Origin: Dictyoglomota bacterium
Lineage (GTDB): Bacteria; Coprothermobacterota; Coprothermobacteria; Coprothermobacterales; JAADFF01
Direction of reading: 5' to 3'
DNA length: 64,000 nucleotides
Assembly: GCA_013153035.1 (NCBI GenBank)
Contig: JAADFF010000001.1
Location: forward strand, 1 to 64,000
In this document: piece after piece, positions 48,972-58,862 of the stretch
Layout of the letters: each line of letters opens with the position of its first letter
Numbering within the stretch: position 1 is the stretch's first letter
The notes under the pieces: generated by a model
Told to the model about the DNA's origin: nothing
Seen by the model: the letters and a program-made list of their open reading frames with translations, nothing else
The model's database searches: none
Made by a program: the position numbers and the translations under genes

Positions 48972-50696
48972 ATGTTTGGTAGAAAAGCTAAGATTGTTGT
49001 TACAATGGGTCCTGCTCTTGAAACAGAAGAGAAGATAAAAGAGGCAATACTTGCTGGTGCAGATGCATTTCGCTTAAATTTTTCACATGGTAGCCATGAG
49101 GAGCATTATAAAAGATTTACTCTTGTTAGAAAGGTGTCAGAAGAGCTGGGAGAGTATATTCCAGTTATTCAAGATATTCAGGGTCCCAAAATTCGTATTA
49201 AAGAGATCGAGGGAGGACAGTGTGAACTCAAAGATGGTGACACCGTTGTGTTGTCATCTAAAGGAGATGTAGGAGACTGCCATATCCTATATGTAGATTA
49301 TCCATATCTTGAAAACGACTTAAAGCCAGGTGCATCAGTATTTATAGACGATGGAAAGATAAAGCTGAGGGTTACCCAGAATACCAAAGAAGGCGTTGTG
49401 TGCGAAGTTGTAGCAGGAGGCATTGTAAAGCCGCATAAAGGAGTAAATATCGTTGGTGTTAACCTTACTATTCCCAGTGTGACAGAAAAAGATAAGAAAG
49501 ATGTGCTCTTTGGAATAAAGATGGGAGTAGATTATATTGCCCAATCATTTGTCAGAAGCCCTGATGATGTTATGGATCTTCGCAATTTTCTTGTTCTCAA
49601 TGGTGGTAAAAACATTGGTATTATTGCCAAGATAGAGAAATATGAAGCAGTAGAAAACTTAGAGTCTATTATTCTTGTGGCAGATGCTGTACTTATTGCC
49701 CGTGGTGATCTTGGTGTAGAAGTGCCTATTGAAGAGGTGCCTGTTATACAGAAAAAGATTATCAAGATGGCTAGAAAGTATGCTAAGCCTGTTATCACGG
49801 CAACTCAAATGCTGGAATCTATGATTTCATCTCCTATGCCTACAAGGGCAGAGGCAACCGATGTTGCCAATGCTATCTTTGATGGTACCGATGCCGTTAT
49901 GCTTTCTGCAGAGACGTCTGTGGGTAAGTATCCTATAGAGACTATTAAAACCATGTCTCGTATTATTAAGAGGGCGGAAAAAGCCCTGAAAAATGGAGAA
50001 GTGCCATACTATGAGAAAATTATGCCTATGGCCGGTTTTACCGACGCCATTGGCTTGGCAACATGTGAACTTGCCAATACGACATCTGCGAAGGCTATTA
50101 TTACATCAACTGAATCTGGTAGAACAGCTAAGCTTGTTGCCAAGTATAAACCACAAGCATATATTGTTGCAGCGAGCCCAAGAGAAGAGACATTGAGGAA
50201 ATTAGGTATTGTTTGGGGAACATATCCGCTTTATATACCTCCGTTTTCTAGTGTAGATGCTTTACTTTCATCTATTATCGATGAAGCCGGTGCTAAGGGA
50301 TATCTTGAAAGTGGTGATGTGGCTGTCATTACGGCTGGTGATTTTGTTGGTGTTGAAGGCACCACCAACCTTATTAAGATAGCGACTTATACTCCTGTGA
50401 TTGCCAGAGGTATAGGCATTGGATCGGGCTTTATTGTGGGTCGTATTACTCATGGAGAAACAGATGGAGAGGTTCTAGTCGTTGATGATATAGCATCTAT
50501 AGAACAGGTAGATGGACATGTTAAAGTCATTCTTGTGAAGAAAAAAGACTTTGGAGTTAGTGCCAATATACCCGCAGGTATGCCTATGGTTATTGGGGTT
50601 GGAGACGCAATTGATACACTAAAAGATGGAGATCTTGTGTCGGTGGATGTATATCGAGGTATTGTTTATGGCGGACAAATTATCAGAACCGGATAA
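48972..50696 (+). CDS. pyk: Pyruvate kinase with C-terminal PEP-utiliser-like domain
   Basis: 574 aa, last step of glycolysis. Seen: KIVVTMGPALETEEKI, AFRLNFSHGSHEEH, the catalytic Lys block IIAKIEKYEAVEN, RGDLGVEVP and PVITATQMLESM. An extra ~100-residue C-terminal domain (after ~residue 475) resembles the PEP-mobile domain of Bacillus-type enzymes, but the usual TSHAA-like phosphohistidine string is absent (the site reads FGVSANIPAGMPMVIGVG). It overlaps the next gene by 29 nt. With the PFKs at 59.6-61.6 kb it completes the irreversible glycolytic steps seen here. Confidence 0.95.
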   Translation: MFGRKAKIVVTMGPALETEEKIKEAILAGADAFRLNFSHGSHEEHYKRFTLVRKVSEELGEYIPVIQDIQGPKIRIKEIEGGQCELKDGDTVVLSSKGDVGDCHILYVDYPYLENDLKPGASVFIDDGKIKLRVTQNTKEGVVCEVVAGGIVKPHKGVNIVGVNLTIPSVTEKDKKDVLFGIKMGVDYIAQSFVRSPDDVMDLRNFLVLNGGKNIGIIAKIEKYEAVENLESIILVADAVLIARGDLGVEVPIEEVPVIQKKIIKMARKYAKPVITATQMLESMISSPMPTRAEATDVANAIFDGTDAVMLSAETSVGKYPIETIKTMSRIIKRAEKALKNGEVPYYEKIMPMAGFTDAIGLATCELANTTSAKAIITSTESGRTAKLVAKYKPQAYIVAASPREETLRKLGIVWGTYPLYIPPFSSVDALLSSIIDEAGAKGYLESGDVAVITAGDFVGVEGTTNLIKIATYTPVIARGIGIGSGFIVGRITHGETDGEVLVVDDIASIEQVDGHVKVILVKKKDFGVSANIPAGMPMVIGVGDAIDTLKDGDLVSVDVYRGIVYGGQIIRTG

Positions 50697-50985
50697 AAAA
50701 TCGCAGCTTAGTATCGGCGCTGTTATAGAATCTATGCTTGTTGGCATACAAGTAGCTCTTATCATATTGGCTCTTTGGACTGTTGTAGCGCTGGCGGTGC
50801 ATACTTATTTGATAAAAAAGTCTGTTATGACAATTAAACAGGTTGCAGGTAGACAGGTGAAACCTGTGTGGTTTTATGCTGATGTGGATAAGCTTCGAGA
50901 AGATGTTGCACTAGAATATTTGCTTATGACAACAACATCTACAGGTATGATTATAGTTATTCCGGATGATGAAAATGGTAGATAA
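50668..50985 (+). CDS. Small single-pass membrane protein, unknown
   Basis: 105 aa from ATG 50668 (GAGGT site within pyk). It has a polar N-terminus, one membrane segment (VGIQVALIILALWTVVALAVHTYLI), then a soluble domain with WFYADVDKLREDVALEYLL. The family is unknown. DUF501 genes often follow a divisome FtsB/DivIC-like gene; this protein lacks the coiled coil, so that link is only positional. It overlaps the DUF501 gene. Confidence 0.65.
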   Translation: MADKLSEPDKKSQLSIGAVIESMLVGIQVALIILALWTVVALAVHTYLIKKSVMTIKQVAGRQVKPVWFYADVDKLREDVALEYLLMTTTSTGMIIVIPDDENGR

Positions 50986-51466
50986 AAAGATTGTTGAGAG
51001 ACAAATAGGGCGGAAGTTAACATTTCCATTTTTTGTTGCTGTTCGGTGTAGATATGGATGTCCTGTTGTTGTTGCATCAGCTCCGCTGTGGAAGGCTAAA
51101 CCCTTTCCAACAGTATTTTGGTTAACATGCCCTATCTTAAATAAGGCGGTAGGGGCATTAGAATCTGAAGGATACCAAGATTCGTTAACTTATAGTGGAG
51201 AAGATAGAAAGTTTCTATTTACAAGGCTGTATCTAGCCGGAGTTTTAGGGGTAAAAGAAAAGGTAACTTTTTACCCTAAGTGGGGGAGAATAGCAGGGGA
51301 AAGGCTAGGCCATATTAAATGCCTTCACGCTCACCTTGCGGTCTTTCTTGCCACAGGTGAAGGCCCAGGTAAATTTGTGTGGTATAAGGTAAGAGACAAA
51401 ATGGAAAAGTGTAATGGACCCGAGGTGTATCTTGGTATTAGTAAGGTGAAGGTAGAGGAGGGTTAG
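50975..51466 (+). CDS. DUF501 family protein
   Basis: 163 aa. Seen: CRYGCPVVVASAPLWKAKPFPTVFWLTCP and NKAVGALESEGY, GHIKCLHAHLAVFLATGEGPG: the conserved Cys, His and PFPTxFWLTCP pattern of DUF501, a bacterial family of unknown function. ATG 50975 overlaps the preceding gene by 11 nt; ATG 50966 or 50969 are alternatives. It ends 2 nt before clpC. Confidence 0.85.
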   Translation: MVDKKIVERQIGRKLTFPFFVAVRCRYGCPVVVASAPLWKAKPFPTVFWLTCPILNKAVGALESEGYQDSLTYSGEDRKFLFTRLYLAGVLGVKEKVTFYPKWGRIAGERLGHIKCLHAHLAVFLATGEGPGKFVWYKVRDKMEKCNGPEVYLGISKVKVEEG

Positions 51467-51468
51467 CT

Positions 51469-54072
51469 ATGAATGGAAGATTGCACCCAGATGCAGAAAA
51501 GGTGCTTAGAAAAGCAATAGATTTACAAAATGAGGCAATAGGCAAGAGATTATGGGCAGATGCCTATTCTTATAACAAAGTATCTCCCTTGTTTGTGTTT
51601 CTTGCCATTTTGAAATTGGAAAAGGCTTCTGAAGCCGGAAAGCTGTTGTTGAGGAGAAAACCACCAACGATATTGAGATTTGTTCTTGATAAGCATATGA
51701 GAACGAGGGAGCCACACATATCGTTTGTTAAGACATCTGAAATGTTTGCTAGGGCTTCCAGTCTGGCCAAAGACAGATATATTACATCTGTTGATTTGTT
51801 GGTAGCGGCATCAGAAGTTGACAATATGGTATACAGCGTGCTTCATTCTATGTTTGGTTTGGACCGCATTGAACTTGAACGTATGTTTAGACAATGGGAA
51901 AGGGAGAGGGGACATCTATTTACAGAGGTAGAGGATAATACAGATCCATTGTTCGATATGTTTGTTGATGATTCTGATGAGGACGGATTTTATGATGATG
52001 AGGATGATGAGGAACTATATGATGAACGCGATGATATGGAAAATGAGGGACCAAGAGGTAGGATGCCATTTCGAAAGGGACCTGGTAGAAAAAAAGATAC
52101 TTTAGAAGAGGCTCTGAAATTTATCACTAACTTTGGCCGTGACCTTACCGAGGAGGCCAAGGCCGGTAAACTTGAACCACTTATTGGTAGAAAAAAAGAG
52201 GTTTTAGAGCTCATTGAGATATTGGGTAGGCGAATAAAGAGCAATCCACTTATTATTGGTAATCCCGGTGTTGGTAAAACGATGATTGTTCATGGTTTAG
52301 CCTCTCGTATTGCATATGGTGAGGTTCCCGATTACCTTAAAGATGCCCATATCATAGAGCTTGCAACATCTGCCATTGTAGCCGGTACAAAGTACAGAGG
52401 CGAATTCGAGGATAGACTGAAAAAGATTATTGATTTGGCTGTGAAATACAGGAATAATATTATATTGTTCTTTGATGAAATCCATACATTAATTGGTGCA
52501 GGTTCTGCTGAGGGAGCTCTTGATGCTGCAAATATCCTTAAGCCAGCATTGGCAACAGGACAGCTTCGGGTTATTGGGGCTACAACTTATGAGGACTATA
52601 AAAAACGCTTCGAAAAGGATTCTGCCCTTGTTAGAAGATTTGTTCCCGTATATATTGATGAACCTAGTATTGAGGAAACAAAGGAAATACTCCTTGGTAC
52701 ACTTCATCTATATGAGTCTCATTACAATATCACTATTCCTCCAGAGCTCCTGGAGCCTATAGTCAAGTTGTCTAAACGTTATATATCCAGTAGGTATTTG
52801 CCAGATAAAGCGGTAGATGTACTTGATAGGGCGTGTGGTCGTGCAGCACTGGAATATTTAAACTTGAAAGACACAGCTTCTATGCTTGGAAATAGCATAG
52901 CCCGTGAGGATGAGATGTTCTCTCAGGGCTTTGTAGCCGGTTTTAAAGAGGAGACTATTAATCGCCAGATGCTCTATGAAAAATTGAGATATAAAGGTGA
53001 GGCAACACTGCGTATTGACCATGTGCTTGATGTTATTTCTGATATGTCTGGGGTGCCTGTGTCTCGTATATCTGATGATGAGGTGAAGATGCTACGTAAT
53101 CTTGAAAAGTTACTGAAATCTCGCGTTGTGGGACAAGATGAGGCTATACAGAAGGTTGCTAAAGCAGTTAGAAGAGGTAGACTTGGTATACGCAACCAAA
53201 ATAGACCTGTTGCAGTATTCCTATTTATGGGGCCAACAGGTGTGGGTAAGACGGAGCTTGCCCGTGCTCTTGCAGAAATTGTATATGGTAGTGAAGATAA
53301 CATGATAAGGCTTGATATGTCTGAGTATATGGAGCAACATTCAGTATCTAAGCTCTTTGGTTCTCCTCCTGGTTATGTAGGATACGGTGAGGGAGGTCAA
53401 TTGACGGAAGCTGTAAGACAGAAACCTTATTCTCTGATTCTTCTTGATGAAGTCGAAAAGGCCCATCCAAGGGTATGGGATACATTCCTGCAGGTATTCG
53501 AAGATGGTTTTATGACCGATGGTCAGGGTAGAAAGGTTGATTTTAGAAATACTATTATCATTATGACATCTAATGTTGGTGCCGAAAAGCTTAAAGAGGC
53601 ACGAATGGGATTTGTTGGTGATAGTAGTAAGGAAATCAATGAGATACTGGCAGGTGAGTTAAAGCGTACATTTAGACCCGAGTTTCTTAACAGAGTTGAC
53701 TCTGTGGTCTTCTTTAAGCCGCTAACAAAAGAAGATATGAGAGAAATTCTGTATATTACCATATCAAAGTATAAGACAGCCCTTGATGAGAAAGGAATTC
53801 GCTTTAGGTTAACCCGTCGTATGGAGGACTTACTCCTTGAAAAGGGATTTGACCCAGAGTATGGAGCAAGGCCGATAAGAAGGGCTTTGGATGAGTATCT
53901 GTTTAATCCCATTGTTGATTATTATCTGGAGCATGGTGAGGATGCAGTCTCTGGTAAAGAACTTATTATTGATTGGGATCCTAACAAGAAAGAGGTTGTT
54001 ATTGATATCGATAACAATGCCTCTGGGAGTGAAAAGGCTCAAAAGCATGAGGTGGCAGGTACGGGAGTATGA
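51469..54072 (+). CDS. clpC: ClpC-type AAA+ protease ATPase with acidic linker
   Basis: 867 aa. A diverged Clp N-domain (~1-150) is followed by a strongly acidic stretch (residues ~165-200, mostly Asp/Glu), then AAA-1 (GNPGVGKTMIVHGLA, DEIHTLIGAG), a short middle region and AAA-2 (GPTGVGKTELARALAE, GSPPGYVGYGEGG, TSNVGAE). An MGF tripeptide before KRTFRPEFLNRVD is in the position of the ClpP-docking loop. It would unfold substrates for ClpP. No ctsR or mcsAB precede it. The stop overlaps the radA start (ATGA). Confidence 0.93.
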   Translation: MNGRLHPDAEKVLRKAIDLQNEAIGKRLWADAYSYNKVSPLFVFLAILKLEKASEAGKLLLRRKPPTILRFVLDKHMRTREPHISFVKTSEMFARASSLAKDRYITSVDLLVAASEVDNMVYSVLHSMFGLDRIELERMFRQWERERGHLFTEVEDNTDPLFDMFVDDSDEDGFYDDEDDEELYDERDDMENEGPRGRMPFRKGPGRKKDTLEEALKFITNFGRDLTEEAKAGKLEPLIGRKKEVLELIEILGRRIKSNPLIIGNPGVGKTMIVHGLASRIAYGEVPDYLKDAHIIELATSAIVAGTKYRGEFEDRLKKIIDLAVKYRNNIILFFDEIHTLIGAGSAEGALDAANILKPALATGQLRVIGATTYEDYKKRFEKDSALVRRFVPVYIDEPSIEETKEILLGTLHLYESHYNITIPPELLEPIVKLSKRYISSRYLPDKAVDVLDRACGRAALEYLNLKDTASMLGNSIAREDEMFSQGFVAGFKEETINRQMLYEKLRYKGEATLRIDHVLDVISDMSGVPVSRISDDEVKMLRNLEKLLKSRVVGQDEAIQKVAKAVRRGRLGIRNQNRPVAVFLFMGPTGVGKTELARALAEIVYGSEDNMIRLDMSEYMEQHSVSKLFGSPPGYVGYGEGGQLTEAVRQKPYSLILLDEVEKAHPRVWDTFLQVFEDGFMTDGQGRKVDFRNTIIIMTSNVGAEKLKEARMGFVGDSSKEINEILAGELKRTFRPEFLNRVDSVVFFKPLTKEDMREILYITISKYKTALDEKGIRFRLTRRMEDLLLEKGFDPEYGARPIRRALDEYLFNPIVDYYLEHGEDAVSGKELIIDWDPNKKEVVIDIDNNASGSEKAQKHEVAGTGV

Positions 54073-55337
54073 GAAAAAAGGAGAAAGGCTTTATTTGTAC
54101 AAACTGTGGTTATAAAGACAAATATTTTCATGTTGTCTGTCCCAATTGCGGGGCAGAGGATAGTATGATAGAGATAGAAAAGTATTTGGAGAAAAAGGGG
54201 AGTGAAAGCTCCCCTTCCGTTTTTTTATTATCCGATATTAAGGAAGAAAAAATATACCGTTATCCTACCTTGTGGCGGGAACTGGATTATGTCTTAGGTG
54301 GTGGTATTGTCAGTGGCAGTGTTATTCTTCTTGCTGGACCACCTGGTGTTGGTAAATCTACACTGGCGTTGATGCTAACAGATGCCTTTCAAAGTCCTAT
54401 GTATATATCTGGTGAAGAGAGTTTATCCCAGGTGGGGGCTCGTGCAAGACGTATAGGTGTTAAAGATCGTGTAGCCTTTGCGTTTGCCACATCGTTTGAT
54501 GAGATACAGGCTATTGTAAATAGTCGTAATATTGATCTACTTGTTATAGATTCACTGCAGGTTATGAGGGCCCAGAAGAATGTTTCATTTGTCAGTCACA
54601 ATGAGGCACGTATTTTCATGTCAGAGCTGGTCTCCCTTGTGAAGAAAAAAGGTATTACCACTCTCGTTTTAGGACATGTTACAAAGGAAGGGGCTGTTGC
54701 CGGTCCTAAAACGGTTGAACATCTTGTTGATGTGGTTTTATACCTAAACACCACATCCCGCTCCAGCATCCGCAGTTTGCATGTAGGAAAAAATAGGTTT
54801 GGCCCCAGTGATGGAGTTATGTTTATGCAAATGACTGAACAAGGAATTATTCCACTCAGTGAGAAGGTTGTTCTTAGTGAAAGTGGTGAGGTAGGACAGG
54901 CCTATACAGTTGTTATGCAGGGTAACACTCCTAGTATTATTGATATTCAGGTACTTATTACCCCTTCCTATACCAATGTGCCACGTCGTGTTATTGGTGG
55001 TTATCCCAATGATAAGTTTTATTTATTACTCGCTGTTTTAGAGAAAAAACTCGGGTTAAAGTTATACAATAAAGATGTATTTGTTAAGGTTTCTGGCGAT
55101 TATTTTTGGAAAGATTCTGGTATAGACATTGCTATTGTTGCTGGCATATTATCTGCGTATTATAATGTTGCTTTGCCTGGTAATGTTGTTTGGATAGGTG
55201 AGGTCGATTTGCTAGGCCGTGTAAGATTTCCTGAGAATGCAGATGTCAGGAAGAATGTTATATCATCTGCCGGTGGTAGTGTAGCAGATGTTAGTAGTAT
55301 TCATGATGTAAAAACTCTTATTCAGAGGTGGCGATAA
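54069..55337 (+). CDS. radA: DNA repair protein RadA/Sms
   Basis: 422 aa; assists homologous recombination by branch migration. Seen: N-terminal CTNCGYKDK...CPNCG zinc finger, Walker A GPPGVGKSTLAL, ISGEESLSQVGARARRIG, Walker B LLVIDSLQVM, the RadA-specific GKNRFGPSDG, and a C-terminal Lon-like domain. The clpC-radA order matches Bacillota; disA, which often follows there, is missing. Confidence 0.96.
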   Translation: MRKKEKGFICTNCGYKDKYFHVVCPNCGAEDSMIEIEKYLEKKGSESSPSVFLLSDIKEEKIYRYPTLWRELDYVLGGGIVSGSVILLAGPPGVGKSTLALMLTDAFQSPMYISGEESLSQVGARARRIGVKDRVAFAFATSFDEIQAIVNSRNIDLLVIDSLQVMRAQKNVSFVSHNEARIFMSELVSLVKKKGITTLVLGHVTKEGAVAGPKTVEHLVDVVLYLNTTSRSSIRSLHVGKNRFGPSDGVMFMQMTEQGIIPLSEKVVLSESGEVGQAYTVVMQGNTPSIIDIQVLITPSYTNVPRRVIGGYPNDKFYLLLAVLEKKLGLKLYNKDVFVKVSGDYFWKDSGIDIAIVAGILSAYYNVALPGNVVWIGEVDLLGRVRFPENADVRKNVISSAGGSVADVSSIHDVKTLIQRWR

Positions 55338-56405
55338 ATGAAGAAACAGAATGTTTTTAATGAATCATTGTTTTTCTTGCTTCTTGTTATCATTTATGTT
55401 CTCATTGGTATTACTACCGCCCGTGTTATCATTGAAATGCTTCATTTTGCAGAAAAAATCACTCCTCAGACGCAAAGTCAGATTACCATTGGAGCAGTAG
55501 CATTTGCTATGATTCTTGCATTTTTTACAAGAGGGCTTGTGAAAAAGTGGATGCACGATTTTTCAGAGACTATTAAGCATACCGACAGGGCTACTGTTAT
55601 GTCTATTCTTTTGGGCATTATTACCGGATCTGTCTTTGCTATTCCATTTGCCTTGGCATTTAGTAAGTATATCTATATTGTTCTTCTAATTACCTTACTT
55701 TCACAAGTGTTTTTTAGTCTTATTTTTTATGTCAAGCGATATGAAGCGTTTAAAGGTGTGGAAGTTTCTACTGGAGAAGGTGATATGTGTCAACCTTCGT
55801 ATATCTTAGATACCAGTGTTCTTATTGATGGGCGTATAGTACGTCTTGTTGAGAATACTGATTGTCTTGATGGTACTATTTATATTCCCGACCTTGTTAT
55901 GAACGAACTACGAAAGATTGCAGATAGTAAAGAAGAATCTTCTAAAAGACAGCGTGGGCGTAGGGGAATGGAAGTAGTGGAGAAACTTAGGAAGCTTAGA
56001 CCGAAGAAGGTGATATTCATCAAGACAGGTAGGGGAAAACCTGTTGATGAAATTCTTATTGATGAGGCAAAGAAGAGAAAGGGTTATCTTGTAACGACGG
56101 ATTTTAATTTGGAACATACTGCTAGACCTCAAGGAGTTAAAGTTATAAATTTCAATGAGATTTTCTATCTACTTGCACCAGAAGTTATGCCGGGTGATGA
56201 GATTGAGGTGAAACTTGTTAAGAAGGGTAAAGAGCCATATCAAGGAGTAGGTTTCCTTGTTGATGGCACAATGGTTATTGTCCAAGCTGGAGAGTTCCAT
56301 ATTGGAAAAACGGTTAGGGTAAGGGTGCAAAATGTTAAGCAGAGTCAAACTGGACGTATACTCTTTGCAACAATTATAGATGAGGAGGAAGTGGGTAGTG
56401 CCTAA
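55338..56405 (+). CDS. PIN-TRAM membrane protein (YacL-like)
   Basis: 355 aa. Four N-terminal hydrophobic segments (~residues 10-130), a PIN nuclease-like domain with acidic residues (YILDTSVLIDGRIV, LVMNELRKIADS, LVTTDFNLEHTA), and a C-terminal TRAM domain (VGFLVDGTMVIVQAGEFHIGKTVRVRVQNV). YacL homologs are conserved beside radA and ispD in Bacillota; the RNA target is unknown. Confidence 0.92.
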   Translation: MKKQNVFNESLFFLLLVIIYVLIGITTARVIIEMLHFAEKITPQTQSQITIGAVAFAMILAFFTRGLVKKWMHDFSETIKHTDRATVMSILLGIITGSVFAIPFALAFSKYIYIVLLITLLSQVFFSLIFYVKRYEAFKGVEVSTGEGDMCQPSYILDTSVLIDGRIVRLVENTDCLDGTIYIPDLVMNELRKIADSKEESSKRQRGRRGMEVVEKLRKLRPKKVIFIKTGRGKPVDEILIDEAKKRKGYLVTTDFNLEHTARPQGVKVINFNEIFYLLAPEVMPGDEIEVKLVKKGKEPYQGVGFLVDGTMVIVQAGEFHIGKTVRVRVQNVKQSQTGRILFATIIDEEEVGSA

Positions 56406-57498
56406 TTATCTGGTGCTTCTGGGGGGAGGCAAGTCTACTCGCTATGGTAAAGATAAGCTTTCTGAAAAGTTTATGGGAAAATCTGTTGTAGATATACTGT
56501 TTTCCTCTATACCTTGGCAATTATTTGACGAAGTTGTGTGGGTTGGTAATGCTAGCAAGGTCCCTGCCAAATATAGGAGGCAAGTTATCGTAGCACCACC
56601 GGGTGAGACTAGATATCTTTCAGTAAAAAACGGATTGGACAAACTCAATGTGGATGACGGCGACAAAGTTCTTATCCACGATGGTGCCCGATTTCTTGCT
56701 AGCCACAGTATGTTTGAAAGAGTTATTGCTTATCTTGATAGGTGCGATGTTGTCTATCCTGCAATACCACCTACTGATGCACTTCGCTTTCACCATGAAA
56801 ATGAAATTAAAACTGTGAGTAGAGAGCATGTTTATAGGGTGCAAACTCCTCAAGGATTTAGGGGAAATGTTATCAAAGCTATTGTTCAAAGTGAGCATAA
56901 AGATGTATACGATGAGGTCATGATTGCAGAGAAGTTGGGCTTTCGCATATGTCGTGTTGATGGTGACATTACCAATATAAAACTGACATATCCAGAAGAT
57001 ATTCGTCAGATGGAAAAATGTATTTCGCGATTTATTCCTATACAGTCTATTGGTATAGGATTTGACAGTCATATGGTTGGTGAAGGTGGCTTTCTATATG
57101 TTGGTGGAGTAAAGGTTTCTGATGAATATCACTCTATAGGATGGTCTGATGGCGATGCACTTCTTCATGCCACTGTTGATGCTATTCTTAGTGCTTATGG
57201 CGTTTCTGAAGATATCGGTAGCCTGTTCCCTCCAGGGAACATGGATTATAAAGGCATACGCTCTACTGAGCTGCTGCGTCGTGTTGTGGAAAAATATGGG
57301 CCTGTAAGTCAGATGTCTGCTGTTGTCATTCTTAGCAAGGTGAAACTGAAATCGTTTAGATCTGCTATCATAGGAGAGATAAAAAAGTTAATAGGGGCTG
57401 ACAAGGTGGCTATCACCTTTAAAACAGCCGAGGGATTTGATGACAATCTGTATATAGCATATGTAATTGTTAGTGTTGTAAGGAGGGATGAAGCATGA
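56398..57498 (+). CDS. ispDF: Bifunctional IspD-IspF isoprenoid enzyme, diverged
   Basis: 366 aa. The IspD part (~1-210; LLGGGKSTRYGKDKLSEKF, VLIHDGARFLAS, YRVQTPQGF, YDEVMIAEKLG) makes CDP-methylerythritol. The IspF part (~213-366; IGIGFDSHMVGEGGFLYVGG, SDGDALLHATVDAILSAYG, DIGSLFPPGN) makes the cyclodiphosphate. The metal ligands GFDSH and LLHA are kept, but the conserved His of AHSDGD is Trp, and the usual KATTTEKLGF region is shortened to TFKTAEGFDD. GTG 56398 fits the GAGGAGG site and overlaps yacL by 8 nt. Confidence 0.88.
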   Translation: MPNYLVLLGGGKSTRYGKDKLSEKFMGKSVVDILFSSIPWQLFDEVVWVGNASKVPAKYRRQVIVAPPGETRYLSVKNGLDKLNVDDGDKVLIHDGARFLASHSMFERVIAYLDRCDVVYPAIPPTDALRFHHENEIKTVSREHVYRVQTPQGFRGNVIKAIVQSEHKDVYDEVMIAEKLGFRICRVDGDITNIKLTYPEDIRQMEKCISRFIPIQSIGIGFDSHMVGEGGFLYVGGVKVSDEYHSIGWSDGDALLHATVDAILSAYGVSEDIGSLFPPGNMDYKGIRSTELLRRVVEKYGPVSQMSAVVILSKVKLKSFRSAIIGEIKKLIGADKVAITFKTAEGFDDNLYIAYVIVSVVRRDEA

Positions 57499-58862
57499 TT
57501 AAAGAGATTCGTATTATGGATACACAAGATAGAGAGTATAAAGTATTTTCTCCTGAAGATGATAAAGTTTTTCCGATGTACGCATGTGGTATTACACCAC
57601 AGTCTCATCCCCATATAGGGCATGCCCGTGTGGCTGTTGTGTTTGATACCCTTGCCAGACTGCTTACCAAGATGGGATTTGATGTGAAGTATGTTTCCAA
57701 CTTCACCGATATAGACGATAAAATTTTAGCCAAGTCCAAGGAAGAGGGGGTTGATCCCCTTGTCATAGCAGAGAGGTATGAAAGAGAATATTATCGTGCT
57801 ATGGATGCTTTAAATGTGCGTGGTCCGATGATATACGCAAGGGTATCTCAGCATATAGAAGATATCATTAAGGCAGTGGAAACACTACTGGATAAGGGAT
57901 ATGCATATGAGGCTCCTGATGGAGTATATTACTCTGTCGACAAATTTCAGGGATATGGCAAGCTCTCTCACCGTAACATAGATGAGCTGATGGCTGGTGC
58001 CCGTATAGAGGTGAATCCGCACAAGAAAAATCCTTTGGACTTTGCCTTGTGGAAAAGGGTAGACGAAAACGACTTTGGCTGGCGTTCTCCTTGGGGTAAA
58101 GGTCGTCCCGGTTGGCATATAGAATGTTCTGTAATGTCTGTGAGGTATGCCGGCTATCCACTGAAGGTACACGGTGGAGGAGAAGACCTGATATTCCCCC
58201 ATCATGAAAACGAAATAGCCCAGTCAGAAGCCCTTTATGGTGGAAGATTTACCATTGCGTGGATGCATGTTGGTATGCTGTCTATCAAAGGTGAGAAGAT
58301 GAGTAAGTCTCTTGGCAATATCTTCGCCCTGAAGGATGCCATCAAGGTGTTTGATCCCATGGCACTGAGACTATTTCTCTTGTCTACATATTATCGTTCA
58401 CCTCTTGATTACACTCCCCAGTCTGTCCAGTCTTATGAAACGGCTTTAAAGAAGGTTAAGAGGGCAAAGGATATTGTGGAAAGTTCTATTGATAGTTCTG
58501 TATCTAAAGAGGCTTTCCTGCCTCACTATGAGGCCTTTTATAAAGCTCTTGCAAATGACTTTAACACAGCAGAGGCCATTGGACATTTCTTTAAGTTTGT
58601 GGGCGAAATCACATCTGCTGGTGCTGTTTCTAAGGAGGTCAAAGATATGTTTACCGATATGCTTGAGGTGCTCGGTATTGAAAATATAGAAGATGTGAAG
58701 ACAGGGGGAGCCGATAAATTTATTGAATATCTACTTGACTTGCGTAATCGCTTTAGAAAAGAAAAAAGATTTGACATAGCCGATGAGATTAGGGATTATC
58801 TCAAAGAAAATGGTGTTGTAGTAGAAGACACACCCAGTGGTACAAAGTGGTGGTGGGCATAA
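57495..58862 (+). CDS. cysS: Cysteinyl-tRNA synthetase
   Basis: 455-aa class I synthetase. Seen: YACGITPQSHPHIGHARV (zinc Cys and HIGH), VSNFTDIDDKIL, GGGEDLIFPHHENEIAQSEAL and GEKMSKSLGN (KMSKS). A DALR-like helical domain follows. The start overlaps ispDF by 4 nt, the stop overlaps rlmB by one base. No cysE or gltX lies between, unlike Bacillus. Confidence 0.96.
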   Translation: MIKEIRIMDTQDREYKVFSPEDDKVFPMYACGITPQSHPHIGHARVAVVFDTLARLLTKMGFDVKYVSNFTDIDDKILAKSKEEGVDPLVIAERYEREYYRAMDALNVRGPMIYARVSQHIEDIIKAVETLLDKGYAYEAPDGVYYSVDKFQGYGKLSHRNIDELMAGARIEVNPHKKNPLDFALWKRVDENDFGWRSPWGKGRPGWHIECSVMSVRYAGYPLKVHGGGEDLIFPHHENEIAQSEALYGGRFTIAWMHVGMLSIKGEKMSKSLGNIFALKDAIKVFDPMALRLFLLSTYYRSPLDYTPQSVQSYETALKKVKRAKDIVESSIDSSVSKEAFLPHYEAFYKALANDFNTAEAIGHFFKFVGEITSAGAVSKEVKDMFTDMLEVLGIENIEDVKTGGADKFIEYLLDLRNRFRKEKRFDIADEIRDYLKENGVVVEDTPSGTKWWWA

